The translations under genes were made by a program, and so were the position numbers. A DNA stretch of 64,000 nucleotides from Nitzschia sp. pyKryTriq1 (taxonomy: Eukaryota; Bacillariophyta; Bacillariophyceae; Bacillariales; Bacillariaceae), in contig OY101131.1 in the NCBI GenBank assembly GCA_956465555.1, positions 137,469-201,468 of the forward strand, given 5' to 3'. Shown here in pieces: positions 1 through 10,363 of the stretch; the first letter of the stretch is position 1; every line of letters begins with the position of its first letter. The notes under the pieces were generated by a model. The model ran no database searches and was not told the origin of the DNA. It worked only from the letters and a program-made list of their open reading frames with translations.

Positions 1-431
1 CCACCACCACCACAAGAACGACGACGTCGGCAGGATATTCCTATCCCTATCCCACCACACTTGAAACACCAGCCAAGACGAAAACCACTTCTACTAGTAC
101 CACTACGAGTAGCGCAACTCTTCCCGTATCTTCGGTGCACTTGGCATCCAATGACAAAAAATCTCCACAAGATGGAGATGATGATGATGGCTCGTCTTGC
201 ACGTCTGAATTGACGGATTTGTATCAACTTCAGGCAAGACAAAAGCTGACGACGACTACTAGCAGTACTTTTGCCGCAGCAGCCGCCACCAATGAGGATG
301 ATGATGGTGATGATGATGAAAAGAAGAAAAAAGACCAGGATGATGTGGACGATGATGATGATGATGACGACGACGATTCCGTTTCGATTAGCAGTGTGGA
401 AATCTCGTCGGACGAAGAAGAAGACGACTGA
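1..431 (+). CDS. 3' end of an unidentified gene, acidic C-terminus (partial)
   Basis: The frame is open from position 3 to the TGA at 429-431 with no in-frame ATG in the window, so this is the last part of a gene that starts upstream. About 142 residues are visible. The first third is Thr/Ser/Pro-rich. The rest is strongly acidic, with a run of about ten Asp followed by a Ser/Glu/Asp tail ending DEEEDD. No domain is recognisable; acidic tails like this are common on nuclear or chromatin-associated proteins, but that is only inference. Part of the composition may simply reflect GAT/GAC trinucleotide expansion. Confidence 0.55.
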   Translation, partial: TTTTRTTTSAGYSYPYPTTLETPAKTKTTSTSTTTSSATLPVSSVHLASNDKKSPQDGDDDDGSSCTSELTDLYQLQARQKLTTTTSSTFAAAAATNEDDDGDDDEKKKKDQDDVDDDDDDDDDDSVSISSVEISSDEEEDD

Positions 432-783
432 ATTGGCAGTATCTTACGATTTTTTTAGTAGTAGAATACTCCTCTTATCGGTACGGTACTAGTAGTAGAA
501 GAAGAATGTTTCACTGGTGGCACGGTATTAGTAGAAAAGACGCAAGTACATATCGAATCGAATCGAATAAATAATATCTAGTTTAGGCTGCGCTCTGAGG
601 TTCGCGTACTCACCCTAGCGGTCATAATAGACACCCCGCGGGCTGAGAGCAGTTGGGCGTGAATAGTCTACTACTAGTAGTAGTGCAAAGTATAATAGTA
701 CTACTAGGAGCCTGCCACAATAGTTTCAATCTCGGGTCCAACAAGTCGACAACGTCTGTCCTCTGTCCTCGCTCCATCATGCT
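432..783. other. Intergenic region left of the retrotransposon
   Basis: No credible coding frame. It holds short CTAGTAGTAG-type palindromic runs (around 487-500 and 668-710), the presumed 3' UTR of the left gene and the left flank of the retrotransposon insertion. Nothing else is visible. Confidence 0.5.
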
Positions 784-789
784 CGCGTT

Positions 790-1110
790 TGTTGAGAATC
801 ATTGATTGTGACGTACATCGAACGACGTACAGACGTCGTGACTCGACTCGTTACTCAAACAATACGAGATCAACATCTACTAGACTATATCGATGAACTA
901 GACAGACCAAGAAGCACGAATTATACTCCGACCTAAACACGAACTACACTCCGATCTAAACACGATTTATACTCCGAAACACGACCTAAAGTGCGGGTCT
1001 GGAAAGTAAAAGAAGCAGCAGAAAGTAGACATCTAAAATAGTCATAATTTGGAAAACGAGAGATTCGTAGGACATATCGTACGACTTATTAGACTAGAGA
1101 CTTCGCAACA
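790..1110 (+). repeat. 5' LTR
   Basis: A 321-bp direct terminal repeat beginning TGTTGAGAATC and ending CTTCGCAACA, identical to 8410-8730. It contains three imperfect tandem units of about 23 bp (915-937, 938-960, 961-990), each starting CACGA and carrying ACTCCG and CTAAA. They may be U3 enhancer repeats. I cannot place the U3/R/U5 boundaries. Confidence 0.95.
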
Positions 1111-1233
1111 TACTGTACAGTACTAAAGCCTGAAGCTTACTAGTACACCGAATCGCTACTTTCTGCTAGCCCAAATTATCGATCACTTACCGTAAGTCTA
1201 GCTGGAACAAACGTAAACGAACACGAAAGGAAA
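1111..1233 (+). other. Retrotransposon leader and primer-binding region
   Basis: This is the untranslated leader between the 5' LTR and the gag ATG. The bases directly after the LTR (TACTGTACAGTACTAAAGCC) do not match the plant copia initiator-Met primer site TGGTATCAGAGC. The primer tRNA is therefore unassigned and could be another tRNA or an internal tRNA fragment. Confidence 0.5.
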
Positions 1234-4200
1234 ATGACGAACACGGCGCTATTCGACGCCGAGACCGACGAATTTTCGACCAACAAGGAAACAAGGATCT
1301 ATGTACTCCTTTTTGAAGGTAAGGCCACCGATTGGCCGACCTGGAAAGAGAAGTACCTTGCTCGTGCACGATCGAGCAAGTCAGGACGCAAGATATTCAT
1401 CGATTCGTCCGACCTGAAGTTGGACCTCGATGAGTATCGAGACGAGGACGGAAACGTGCCTGAAGACATTCAAAAAGAGGTCGCGCTCAACGTCAAGTAC
1501 AATGACGTAGCGTACTCAGACCTACTTTTGTCAATGAATACGAAGACAGCCGAAGGGAAGGCTGCGTTCAACATAGTTAAATGGTCAAAGGACCGCAAAA
1601 ATGGGCGCGGAAATGCGCGAGAAGCCTGGAAGAAACTCGTAGAGAAATACGAGCCGAGGAACGCGATGGCGCGGTCCGAACTGCTAAAGCAGTATTACGG
1701 CAAGACGTGCGGGGTAAACGAAGACCCCGAATCCTATATCGCGAAGCTAGACGACCTTCGCTACAGAATCGCAGAGGCCGGCGGACAAATGATTGACGAC
1801 GACGCTCTGATTACGCAAATTCTCAACACGATCCCCAGTAAAGTGTACGGGGACGTAATCGAGATGACGGAATATCAAAAATTAGCGAGCAACGAAGAAA
1901 GCACGGAACACTCGATGACATTAAGTAAAGTCATCGAGATGTTAAGTATTCGGTACCAACGATACCGCAATAACGAAAATAAGAGACAATACAACGGAAG
2001 TGCGAGCGACACGGCGCTGTTCGCCACCTCGCACAAGAAATTCAAAGGGAAGTGTCGCAAGTGCGGCAAAGTGGGGCACATGGCAACGAACTGCAGAGAC
2101 GTACAGAGTGACGGACGCAACTCCAGCTCCGGTCGCAGTACTAGCAGTCACCACACGAACAACAGAAATGGAAACAACGGTTTCCAAGGACACTGCCATC
2201 ACTGTGGCATCAGGGGACACATGAAGTCGCAATGCCTAAAGCTGAAAAGAGAGCAACAAAACAGGCCAAGCGATTACCGCGGAAGATTCGGGCGCACTAA
2301 CGCGAACAATAACGGACAGCGCAACGAACGAGCAATGCTAGCGCGCGAAGACGTCGTACTACTGGGAGTAGAACCCAACGAGATGCACGACGTGACGGAC
2401 GAGTACCAACGAGAGCTGAGTGCTCAAGGCAAATCAAATGTCTTGCAAACAGTGCAGGACAATGAGGGAAATAATGAAGAAAATGAGCAGAAAATGAAAA
2501 TAATGAAACTAGAGCACACAACCGAACAAGATCCGGAAAGGATCGATGCACGTATGGAAATTGATGACGTACCAAAAGCAGGCCCAAAGAAGGCCCAAGA
2601 AGAACAGACGGACAGACGCGAGCAGATGGAAATTGATGACGTGGATGATGACGCATCGAAATCAGGCCCAAAGGACGGTCGCGGACAGACACAAAATGTT
2701 CGGACAAGCGAACAGAACATCCGAACCAAAACCGATGACGCGACGTCACCGGACCGCACCGGAGCACACACAGACGGTGCAAGACGGCCGAATATTTTCC
2801 AAAGTTTGGAGGCGACGTATCCAAACTTTCAAGTAGAAGTACACTACCAAAACAAGATCTTTTCTAACCAAACTTCCGAATCGTCACCCAAAGAGATCAT
2901 AAAAACGACCTACGTCAAAAAGAAACCAGTTGACCCACGTCTATCACTCTTTAACCACTACAACATGAACCATTCGTCAAAAAGCGACCACTCTATCGAG
3001 TGCCCGAGCCTTGATCCGCTCGCCGTTTGGCTCCATGAAGACCTGGGAAGCCTAGCTCTTGACCCCGCCTTCATGGACAATTGGAGAGAAGGGGAGCAAG
3101 GGCTGAGCCTCCCAAACTTCTGGGAAAGGCTCGAACGTCGCGTCTCCTTTGAAGACGACGAAAGCCCCAAAAACGTCAACGAGGAACCGGGGGAAGCGGA
3201 GCCAGAACGTGAACCCGAGCTCTACCGGGCTCCCCCGAGGAACTGCCTCTTGGACGACCTCGAGGAGCACCTCTTCGCTCAACTAGAGGCCCATGGCCTC
3301 GTGGTGGCCCGATCCACACCACGCCGAGCGAAATTGGTGCAAATTGAAGATTCAGAGACCGCGAGGACGACGGCCGGTATCCATGCCTACGAGGCAGGAG
3401 CCAAGGACACCACCACTGAAGAACTCGAGGTAAGCCCCATCCGCTACTTCCCTCCGTCGAGGACTACCAAGAAACAACGGGTAGCGCTCGTGAGGCACGA
3501 GCCCGATCGAAAGCTTCAAAGAAGCTGGTACGTCCACAAGCGGCCCGACCCCTCCAGCGACGTCACGGAGCTCCTCCTGCAAAATGTGACCGTAGTCCCA
3601 CCTCCAATGCATGAAGAACGACACCCCCAGTACTTCTCCAACCGGGGATACTGGGTTCCCACGGCCGCGTTCGTCCATTTGGACGACGAGACTTCGGATC
3701 CCCCAAGCCTCGCCGGCCGCCTCGACTCCAGTAGTGGTACCGGCTCCCTCTGGAGCTCTTCTCCATCAGGAACCGAGCAGAATGACCGCAAGCGCATGCG
3801 GGACGAAGAAGCAAGTGGCAGAGATAATGCCAAGCACCACAAGAACGACGAAATACCGAAGGAGATTGTGTTTGCAAAACACGAATTTTCCAAGCTTGAA
3901 GATGTGTGCTTGCCAACAGTGGAAGTGGGGGCGGAAATTAACCCCTCTTTGCGTCCTTGCAACGCCTGCCGCAGTACTGCGAACGCCGACCTGAAGTTGT
4001 GCAGTGAATGCGGTACCAGCCCTCCCGCCGAGGAGGAGAATGAAGACAGCGATGAGGACAATTTTTCTGAAATCTACGCAGCGAAGCGCGCGTTTTTACC
4101 GTTGCCACAAATTGAGGCCGGCTCGCTCGCAGAGAATAATGAGCCGATCCCAGATCACGTGTCGGTTGGCACTGGCGGCGAACCGGGCGAACAAGATCAC

Positions 4201-7200
4201 CAACCCGACGACGAACGGACCAACACGGGGCCCAACGAAGCGAACGCCCCGAACTACTTCGAAGCTCGCCGCAACTTTGTATCAATGTCTGCGCTCGTTT
4301 CTTCAGTCGTGGAAGAATACATGCGCAACAAATACGGTGCGGTGCATGATAACGCGGAACAGCTAGCTCACATGCTGCTGTACGACTTCTACTCCGCCGA
4401 TCTCACGACGGTCGGGGACGTAGCGCGCAATCACGCGTGGTTTAATTTTTCCTTGGACCAGTTCGATCAAGACAAATACAATGACCAACTGATGTTCATA
4501 CTTAACAAGACATCGGTAGACTTCGCCGTACACGAAGCAATCATTCTGAGCAGATCGGCGTTCTACCCAACGAACGCGACACACGTAGTTACCTACCCAT
4601 TAATTAACGCACGCGCCCGACTCATCCACCACAACTTAAAAACAACTTTCGACCCAATGCATGCGGGACTTTCGAACGACACTGGATGGGCTTACTACGA
4701 TACACTTAACGAGGGCATATCACGAAATGAAAACACTAACGAAGCCATTAATGTCTACAAGACGTCTGCAGACGTAGCACTAGTGGTAGCGCAAGACCGA
4801 CACGATATGAGCAAAGGAATTTGGCTCGCGGACAGTGGCGCATCCTCCCACATGTGTAATGACGATACAGGGATGTTCAACGTAAAAATGATACACTCAC
4901 TTATCAAAGTAGGTAGCGGCAAGAACCTAATCGCTACAAAAATGGGCGACCTCAAAACCACTATGCACACGCAGGACGGGGACGAAGAAACGCTAATTTT
5001 GCGAAATGTAAAATACGTGCCCGACCTCTGGATAAATCTAATCAGCATACCGGTCGCACTCAAGGGAGGCTGGCGACTAGGTAATGAAGGACTACGCATC
5101 AACTTAACGACACCACGAGGCCGACAAATAAGATTCAACCGCATATTCAACTGCGGTAGAGCATATGTTTGCGGAATTAAATTGACGCCGTTTACAAATT
5201 TATCAAACGACGACATCGCACAAACAAGCAAGGACGTCGACACAGACGCCATCAAAACTCGCCATATCGACGTCGTACATGCTCAACTTGGACATGTAGG
5301 CGAAGACGCCGTACGAAAAACAGCGGCATACTACGGATGGCAATTAACCGGCCAATTTAAGCCATGCGAGCACTGCGGCGTTTCAAAAGCAAAACAAGCC
5401 GCGGTATCTAAAGAACTCAACGAGAAAAGTAAAATACCCGGAGAACGACTCTTTATCGACATCTCGTCGATGTCCGCTACGAGCTACGGGGACTCGAAAT
5501 ATTGGCTCATGGCGCTCGACGACTGCACCGACAAAGTATTCTCCTATTTTATTCGACGCAAAAGCGACGCCGTAGAGGCGATACTCGCACTGTGTCGCAA
5601 CGTAGAAAAACAGATCGGACATGCACCCAAATATGTACGGTGCGACGATTCCGGCGAAAATAGAGCCGCTCAAAGAGCGCTACTACACGCCGGCATCAAC
5701 GTCCAATTTGAATTTACGCCGCCGAGCACACCGCAGCGAAACGGCCGAGTCGAAAGAAAATTCAAAACGCTCTACGACCGCATGCGGACTAGTTTTACCG
5801 CAGCAGGGATGGAACAAAAATTAAAATACGGTTTATGGGCTGAAGCGGCACAATGGGCAACGTTCAACGACAACATCATGACGTCGTCCACGCGTCCGAT
5901 CAGCTCATTTCAAGCCTTCGACGGCAAGAACCCAAAGCACATCAACTCGTTGAGGACATTCGGAGAAATGGCAGTAGTTACGGACATGGGCGATCGAACT
6001 ATTCGCTCGAAGCTCAAATTACGAGGTAAAACTTGTATACTCGTAGGGTATCCGGAAGACACAACAGGCGACTGCTATCGATTGTGGAATTTGGAGACCG
6101 GTAAAATCATAAAAACACGCAACATCTTGTGGCTCAACAAATTGTACGGCGAATACATGGGCGACCGAGCCCGCGATTCGCTCGCATCGAACTATGTCAT
6201 CAATGTGCTGGACTCTGGTACAGACGGTGACGTGGAATTGCTAAGCCCTCCACACATGCCAGAAAGAGAAGCAGACGAAGAACAGGCGTTAGAAAACCCG
6301 ACGGGCGCCACTCACACACCGCCAGGCGCAATAGATACACTAAATGATAGACCCGGCGAATCAAACGATCCGACAGAGAGGGGGAGCACCACAGCCCCCG
6401 AAATAAACCTCGAAGCGGAAGGTGCAGAATCAGAAGGAGCAACGTCAACACACCACCACGTCAGCTCCGAAGACGAACAAAATGAAGAACAAGACAACGA
6501 ACTCGGACATTCGAACACGGTCGAGACAGACCAATCCGACCGCAGACCGCAAAGAATGTCCCGAGAACTACGGAACCTTGCTACATATTACAACCCAACA
6601 GCTCAACGTCTTCTAGACATGACAGACGAACCAGAAGCAATGGCACGTGAACTTACTCGCTTAGGGAGGGAGAAAGACGATAAAGACATCGCCAACCTTT
6701 TAATCGAGCAAGTCCCCGCCGAATTTGCATTAACGACTATGCAAGTACCAGACGAACCAACTAGGTACGACGATGCATGGAATCACCCAAACAAAGAAGA
6801 TAGAGAGAAGTGGAGAGACGCTATATCAAAAGAATTAAAAGACATGCGAGATAGAAACGTCTGGACGATAATAAAAAGAAAGGACATCCCGCCCGATAGA
6901 CGTTGCGTCAAAAACAAATGGGTCTTTAAAATAAAACGCAACGGTACTTACCGAGCGAGGCTGGTAGCATGTGGCTACAGCCAAATACCCGGAGTCGACT
7001 TCGAAGAATCGTACTCTCCAGTAGTGCACGACGTAACGTTTCGCCTATTACTACTTATGGCGACCATGAGACCAACCTACAGCACTACTCTAGTAGATAT
7101 CGAGACCGCATTTCTGCACGGCGACCTCGACGGCATCGACATCTACATGAACAGCCCGCAAGGCATAAATGCCAAAGACGACGAATGCGTCAAGCTCAAT

Positions 7201-8382
7201 AAAGCAACTTACGGGCTTGTACAAGGAAGCCGTCAGTACTGGAAGAAAATGATAACGATACTACGAGAGGTCGGATTCAAGGGAGGGTACACAGATCCCT
7301 GCTTACTGAGTCGAATCAACGAGAAGGGCGCAGTATATATAGCCCTCTACGTAGACGACTTTCTTCTTGTCGGAGATAAGACGGCGATTCGAGACACCAT
7401 CGAATCGTTAAAGAAGAACGACCTAACGCTAAAAGTCGAAGAAGACATGACGGATTTCCTGAGTTGCCATGTGGCGTTCTCGAAAGACCGTACTAAAGCA
7501 TGGCTGTACCAGCCTCATCTAATTAAGAAACTCGAGGCGAACTTCGGCGAATTAGTTAAAGGACTACCGAGCTACAAAACACCCGGCACGCAAAATCAAG
7601 GGATCCTGCGCGCAAAAGACGAATCAGAAAAACTACATAAACATGATCATGCGACGTACAGATCCGGAGTCGGGATGCTATTATACTTGGTAAAGCATTC
7701 TCGACCCGACATCGCAAACGCAGTACGAGAGCTATCAAAAGCACTCGACGCACCGACAGTGGCAGCATTCAAAGAACTCAAACGTACCATAAAGTACACG
7801 CTAGACACCAAGGAATACGGACTAAGAATCGATCCGAGACCGATCGATACCAACAAAAAGCAATGGGAACTTATACTGTACTCTGACTCCGATTGGGGAG
7901 GAGACAAGGATACTAGAATATCCGTTACCGGATTCTGCGTATTCCTACAGGGAGTACCCATTAGCTGGCGAAGCAAAGGCCAGACGACCATCGCGTTGAG
8001 CAGCAGCGAGGCCGAGCTTTACGCGCTAGTCGAAGCAGCGAAAGAAATCAAATTTATATTTCAAGTCCTTATTTCCATGGGAGTACCGGTACAGCTACCA
8101 GTAATATGTAGAGTGGATAACATCGGCGCCATCTTTATGGCCGAGAACGTAACGACCACTGGACGTACGAAGCACATCGACATGAAAACGCGATGGATCA
8201 CTAAAGCTTGTGAAGACGGCTTCTTCAAGCTAATTTTCGTAAAATCAGAAGAAAACAGAAGCGACATTTTTACGAAAAATGTGACGAGCGAAACGCACGA
8301 ACGACACATAAATACATACGTAGCCAAGAAGGATTACCTAGAGGAGAACTCGAACGAACAAGCCGACGAGCAATACAATTGA
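1234..8382 (+). CDS. Copia gag-pol polyprotein with an unusually long insert
   Basis: This single 2,382-aa frame encodes all proteins for retrotransposition. Gag has two CCHC zinc knuckles at residues 274-287 and 321-334. The aspartic protease has D1200-S-G. Integrase has an HHCC finger (H1349, H1354, C1378, C1381) and a DD35E core (D1409, D1471, E1507). Reverse transcriptase has D1955 and YVDD at 2039-2042. RNase H has D2218, E2259, D2295 and D2344. The ATG at 1234 is the first in frame after the leader. About 865 residues separate the second knuckle from the protease, far more than in ordinary copia elements (about 1,300-1,600 aa overall). This insert has acidic MEIDDV repeats, a region richer in GC, and a C-X2-C-X10-C-X2-C finger at 909-926. 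Gag and pol are fused without a frameshift, so how Gag is made in excess is unclear. No broken domain was found. Confidence 0.95.
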   Translation: MTNTALFDAETDEFSTNKETRIYVLLFEGKATDWPTWKEKYLARARSSKSGRKIFIDSSDLKLDLDEYRDEDGNVPEDIQKEVALNVKYNDVAYSDLLLSMNTKTAEGKAAFNIVKWSKDRKNGRGNAREAWKKLVEKYEPRNAMARSELLKQYYGKTCGVNEDPESYIAKLDDLRYRIAEAGGQMIDDDALITQILNTIPSKVYGDVIEMTEYQKLASNEESTEHSMTLSKVIEMLSIRYQRYRNNENKRQYNGSASDTALFATSHKKFKGKCRKCGKVGHMATNCRDVQSDGRNSSSGRSTSSHHTNNRNGNNGFQGHCHHCGIRGHMKSQCLKLKREQQNRPSDYRGRFGRTNANNNGQRNERAMLAREDVVLLGVEPNEMHDVTDEYQRELSAQGKSNVLQTVQDNEGNNEENEQKMKIMKLEHTTEQDPERIDARMEIDDVPKAGPKKAQEEQTDRREQMEIDDVDDDASKSGPKDGRGQTQNVRTSEQNIRTKTDDATSPDRTGAHTDGARRPNIFQSLEATYPNFQVEVHYQNKIFSNQTSESSPKEIIKTTYVKKKPVDPRLSLFNHYNMNHSSKSDHSIECPSLDPLAVWLHEDLGSLALDPAFMDNWREGEQGLSLPNFWERLERRVSFEDDESPKNVNEEPGEAEPEREPELYRAPPRNCLLDDLEEHLFAQLEAHGLVVARSTPRRAKLVQIEDSETARTTAGIHAYEAGAKDTTTEELEVSPIRYFPPSRTTKKQRVALVRHEPDRKLQRSWYVHKRPDPSSDVTELLLQNVTVVPPPMHEERHPQYFSNRGYWVPTAAFVHLDDETSDPPSLAGRLDSSSGTGSLWSSSPSGTEQNDRKRMRDEEASGRDNAKHHKNDEIPKEIVFAKHEFSKLEDVCLPTVEVGAEINPSLRPCNACRSTANADLKLCSECGTSPPAEEENEDSDEDNFSEIYAAKRAFLPLPQIEAGSLAENNEPIPDHVSVGTGGEPGEQDHQPDDERTNTGPNEANAPNYFEARRNFVSMSALVSSVVEEYMRNKYGAVHDNAEQLAHMLLYDFYSADLTTVGDVARNHAWFNFSLDQFDQDKYNDQLMFILNKTSVDFAVHEAIILSRSAFYPTNATHVVTYPLINARARLIHHNLKTTFDPMHAGLSNDTGWAYYDTLNEGISRNENTNEAINVYKTSADVALVVAQDRHDMSKGIWLADSGASSHMCNDDTGMFNVKMIHSLIKVGSGKNLIATKMGDLKTTMHTQDGDEETLILRNVKYVPDLWINLISIPVALKGGWRLGNEGLRINLTTPRGRQIRFNRIFNCGRAYVCGIKLTPFTNLSNDDIAQTSKDVDTDAIKTRHIDVVHAQLGHVGEDAVRKTAAYYGWQLTGQFKPCEHCGVSKAKQAAVSKELNEKSKIPGERLFIDISSMSATSYGDSKYWLMALDDCTDKVFSYFIRRKSDAVEAILALCRNVEKQIGHAPKYVRCDDSGENRAAQRALLHAGINVQFEFTPPSTPQRNGRVERKFKTLYDRMRTSFTAAGMEQKLKYGLWAEAAQWATFNDNIMTSSTRPISSFQAFDGKNPKHINSLRTFGEMAVVTDMGDRTIRSKLKLRGKTCILVGYPEDTTGDCYRLWNLETGKIIKTRNILWLNKLYGEYMGDRARDSLASNYVINVLDSGTDGDVELLSPPHMPEREADEEQALENPTGATHTPPGAIDTLNDRPGESNDPTERGSTTAPEINLEAEGAESEGATSTHHHVSSEDEQNEEQDNELGHSNTVETDQSDRRPQRMSRELRNLATYYNPTAQRLLDMTDEPEAMARELTRLGREKDDKDIANLLIEQVPAEFALTTMQVPDEPTRYDDAWNHPNKEDREKWRDAISKELKDMRDRNVWTIIKRKDIPPDRRCVKNKWVFKIKRNGTYRARLVACGYSQIPGVDFEESYSPVVHDVTFRLLLLMATMRPTYSTTLVDIETAFLHGDLDGIDIYMNSPQGINAKDDECVKLNKATYGLVQGSRQYWKKMITILREVGFKGGYTDPCLLSRINEKGAVYIALYVDDFLLVGDKTAIRDTIESLKKNDLTLKVEEDMTDFLSCHVAFSKDRTKAWLYQPHLIKKLEANFGELVKGLPSYKTPGTQNQGILRAKDESEKLHKHDHATYRSGVGMLLYLVKHSRPDIANAVRELSKALDAPTVAAFKELKRTIKYTLDTKEYGLRIDPRPIDTNKKQWELILYSDSDWGGDKDTRISVTGFCVFLQGVPISWRSKGQTTIALSSSEAELYALVEAAKEIKFIFQVLISMGVPVQLPVICRVDNIGAIFMAENVTTTGRTKHIDMKTRWITKACEDGFFKLIFVKSEENRSDIFTKNVTSETHERHINTYVAKKDYLEENSNEQADEQYN

Positions 8383-8400
8383 GTCGCTCGACTGCACGTC

Positions 8401-8409
8401 AAGGGAGGG
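8401..8409 (+). other. Polypurine tract of the retrotransposon
   Basis: AAGGGAGGG lies immediately upstream of the 3' LTR, the position and composition expected for the plus-strand primer. It follows the gag-pol stop by 18 bases. Confidence 0.8.
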
Positions 8410-8730
8410 TGTTGAGAATCATTGATTGTGACGTACATCGAACGACGTACAGACGTCGTGACTCGACTCGTTACTCAAACAATACGAGATCAACATCTAC
8501 TAGACTATATCGATGAACTAGACAGACCAAGAAGCACGAATTATACTCCGACCTAAACACGAACTACACTCCGATCTAAACACGATTTATACTCCGAAAC
8601 ACGACCTAAAGTGCGGGTCTGGAAAGTAAAAGAAGCAGCAGAAAGTAGACATCTAAAATAGTCATAATTTGGAAAACGAGAGATTCGTAGGACATATCGT
8701 ACGACTTATTAGACTAGAGACTTCGCAACA
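8410..8730 (+). repeat. 3' LTR
   Basis: A 321-bp repeat identical to the 5' LTR at 790-1110, with the same TGTTG...CAACA ends and the same three 23-bp subrepeats (8535-8610). It is followed directly by the right copy of the CGCGTT target duplication. Confidence 0.95.
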
Positions 8731-9028
8731 CGCGTTGAACTTCAATCAACGACCACCGCACGTTCGTTCCGTTCATCGCGCAATAATCTGGCGGGCTGAC
8801 GACTGTGTGTACGAGTAGTAGACTTCGTTGTGCGTGTAGACTTCGTGCCGAAGAAAATAATAAGAACAACCACGCGCTCGCAGAGAGGAAGAAACAGCAT
8901 TGCGGAGACCATGATGGGCTTTTTACTATCCCACTCTACTCCTACTGGTAGCAACTTCCAACAACTCTCTCTCTCTCTCTCTCGCTAGTCTACTAGATTG
9001 AGGCGTCGAGTCGTCCTCAGAGCTGACA

Positions 9029-10144
9029 ATGGATCATGACGAACCTACATCATCACCGTCGCCCATCACCATCATGCCGATGATGGCGCTTCTGCCTTTG
9101 GTAGCGACAGCCACAGTAGTGATAGCCTCTTCGAGCATTTTGTATTGGTATCGTGGAAAGAAAACGTCCTCCCGTGCTGCTGCTTCCAAAACGACTTCGA
9201 CTTCGACTTCGACTACCATACTCAAAAATGTATGGGATGCTCCACAACGTAACATGACCTCCCAACAACGAGTCGTCGCCGCGTCTCGTCCCACGGAAAA
9301 ACCATTTGGTTCCAAGTATTATTACGCCCACAACAATCCCAATGCGACGGGTGGATACAAGGATGGACTCAAAATGGAAGATTATACCATGAATGGACCA
9401 CGATTATTGAGCAAGGGAGGAAAACCTGTCACCGGTGCTGGTGCCGGTGCAGGTACTGAGAGTAATACTACCAGTAGTGAGGACGATGAATCATCCTCTG
9501 CAGCAGTCGGCAACACCAGCAACAATAAGCAGGAATCCTCATCCCCAACATCATCAACAACAACAACAACAGCAGCAACAGCACCATCACCCAATAAGAT
9601 GATCATTCGACATGTTAAAAAATATCTTTGGGATGATCCAGGAGATTCTTCCAAAGGAATCGCCACTATTCGGATTGATTCCTTGCCTTCGATCCACCAG
9701 ACCAAGAATGCTCTGCTGGGTAATACTACTACTACCACGACCACTACTACTACTACTACCGATGATGTCATGGTGGATTGGAAGGATGTCCCCATTGACA
9801 AGGTCGAGGCCAAATTGGACGGAGAAGGATTGTTGGTACAAATATATTCCGCCTCCTCTAGTACTAGTAGTACTTTGCCGTCGTCTTCAGCAGCAGCAGC
9901 AGCAGAAGAACAAGGGGCACCATCAGCAATGAGGATGATACCAGTATTGTATCAGTTACAAATTCCAAAACTATATGGAGATGTGGCATCGGTCCAAGCT
10001 ATCGTAAAACCCAAACGACTTTTGATCAAGTTGACCAAAAAGAAAATAACCTCCTCGTCCATCTTTTCGAGCAACAACAACAACAAAAAGAAGACGAAAC
10101 AGAATAATCTGGATGCGTGGCCACACCCGCATCGAAAAATATAG
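9029..10144 (+). CDS. Membrane-anchored CS (p23/HSP20-like) domain protein
   Basis: A 371-aa protein. Residues about 14-42 form one hydrophobic segment, probably a signal anchor. A low-complexity linker (Ser/Thr/Gly) follows. From about residue 195 there is a CS-like beta-sandwich: YLWDD near 199, a strand with IATIRIDS, then VDWKDV, LLVQIY, LYQLQIPKLYGD and KRLLIKLTKK at the end. The Y-x-W-D start, the middle L-x-V strand and the terminal L-x-I-x-L-x-K are what CS/p23 domains show; such domains usually bind HSP90 or act in protein-complex assembly. A shorter WDAP motif near residue 70 echoes the domain start. The best guess is a co-chaperone-like protein on a membrane; the exact family is not certain. 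It converges on the glycosyltransferase gene 150 bp downstream. Confidence 0.65.
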   Translation: MDHDEPTSSPSPITIMPMMALLPLVATATVVIASSSILYWYRGKKTSSRAAASKTTSTSTSTTILKNVWDAPQRNMTSQQRVVAASRPTEKPFGSKYYYAHNNPNATGGYKDGLKMEDYTMNGPRLLSKGGKPVTGAGAGAGTESNTTSSEDDESSSAAVGNTSNNKQESSSPTSSTTTTTAATAPSPNKMIIRHVKKYLWDDPGDSSKGIATIRIDSLPSIHQTKNALLGNTTTTTTTTTTTTDDVMVDWKDVPIDKVEAKLDGEGLLVQIYSASSSTSSTLPSSSAAAAAEEQGAPSAMRMIPVLYQLQIPKLYGDVASVQAIVKPKRLLIKLTKKKITSSSIFSSNNNNKKKTKQNNLDAWPHPHRKI

Positions 10145-10294
10145 ACGATACTGTACTAAGCTAGTTCGATACTGCTGCACACTACTTCTTCGCAGTGCCA
10201 TTTTTGTGGGTACTTACTATCGCTAGTACTAGTAATAGGCTATATTCGATTCTATTTCGATCTTACTTTTTTGTTGTTGTTGTTGCTGCTGCTG

Positions 10295-10331
10295 TTAGGT
10301 GGTTTCTGCTTTTGGTTTTTTGGGAGTTTTC

Positions 10332-10363
<32 letters not shown>

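Larger units (their letters stand above)
784..8736 (+). mobile_element. Complete Ty1/copia LTR retrotransposon
   Basis: A full-length element lies between two direct copies of CGCGTT (784-789 and 8731-8736), read as a 6-bp target site duplication. Inside are two 321-bp LTRs (790-1110 and 8410-8730) that I compared line by line and found identical, a leader, one gag-pol frame of 2,382 codons, and a polypurine tract directly before the 3' LTR. Each LTR starts TGTTG and ends CAACA. Integrase precedes reverse transcriptase, which places it in Ty1/copia and not Ty3/gypsy. Identical LTRs plus an unbroken reading frame indicate recent insertion and a potentially autonomous copy. Assignment to the diatom CoDi lineages is likely from the host but not tested here. 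Confidence 0.95.

Noticed and set aside
1875-8327. Many open frames on the minus strand and in other phases inside the retrotransposon
   Set aside because: They are shadows of the gag-pol frame; none shows a domain or a sensible start.
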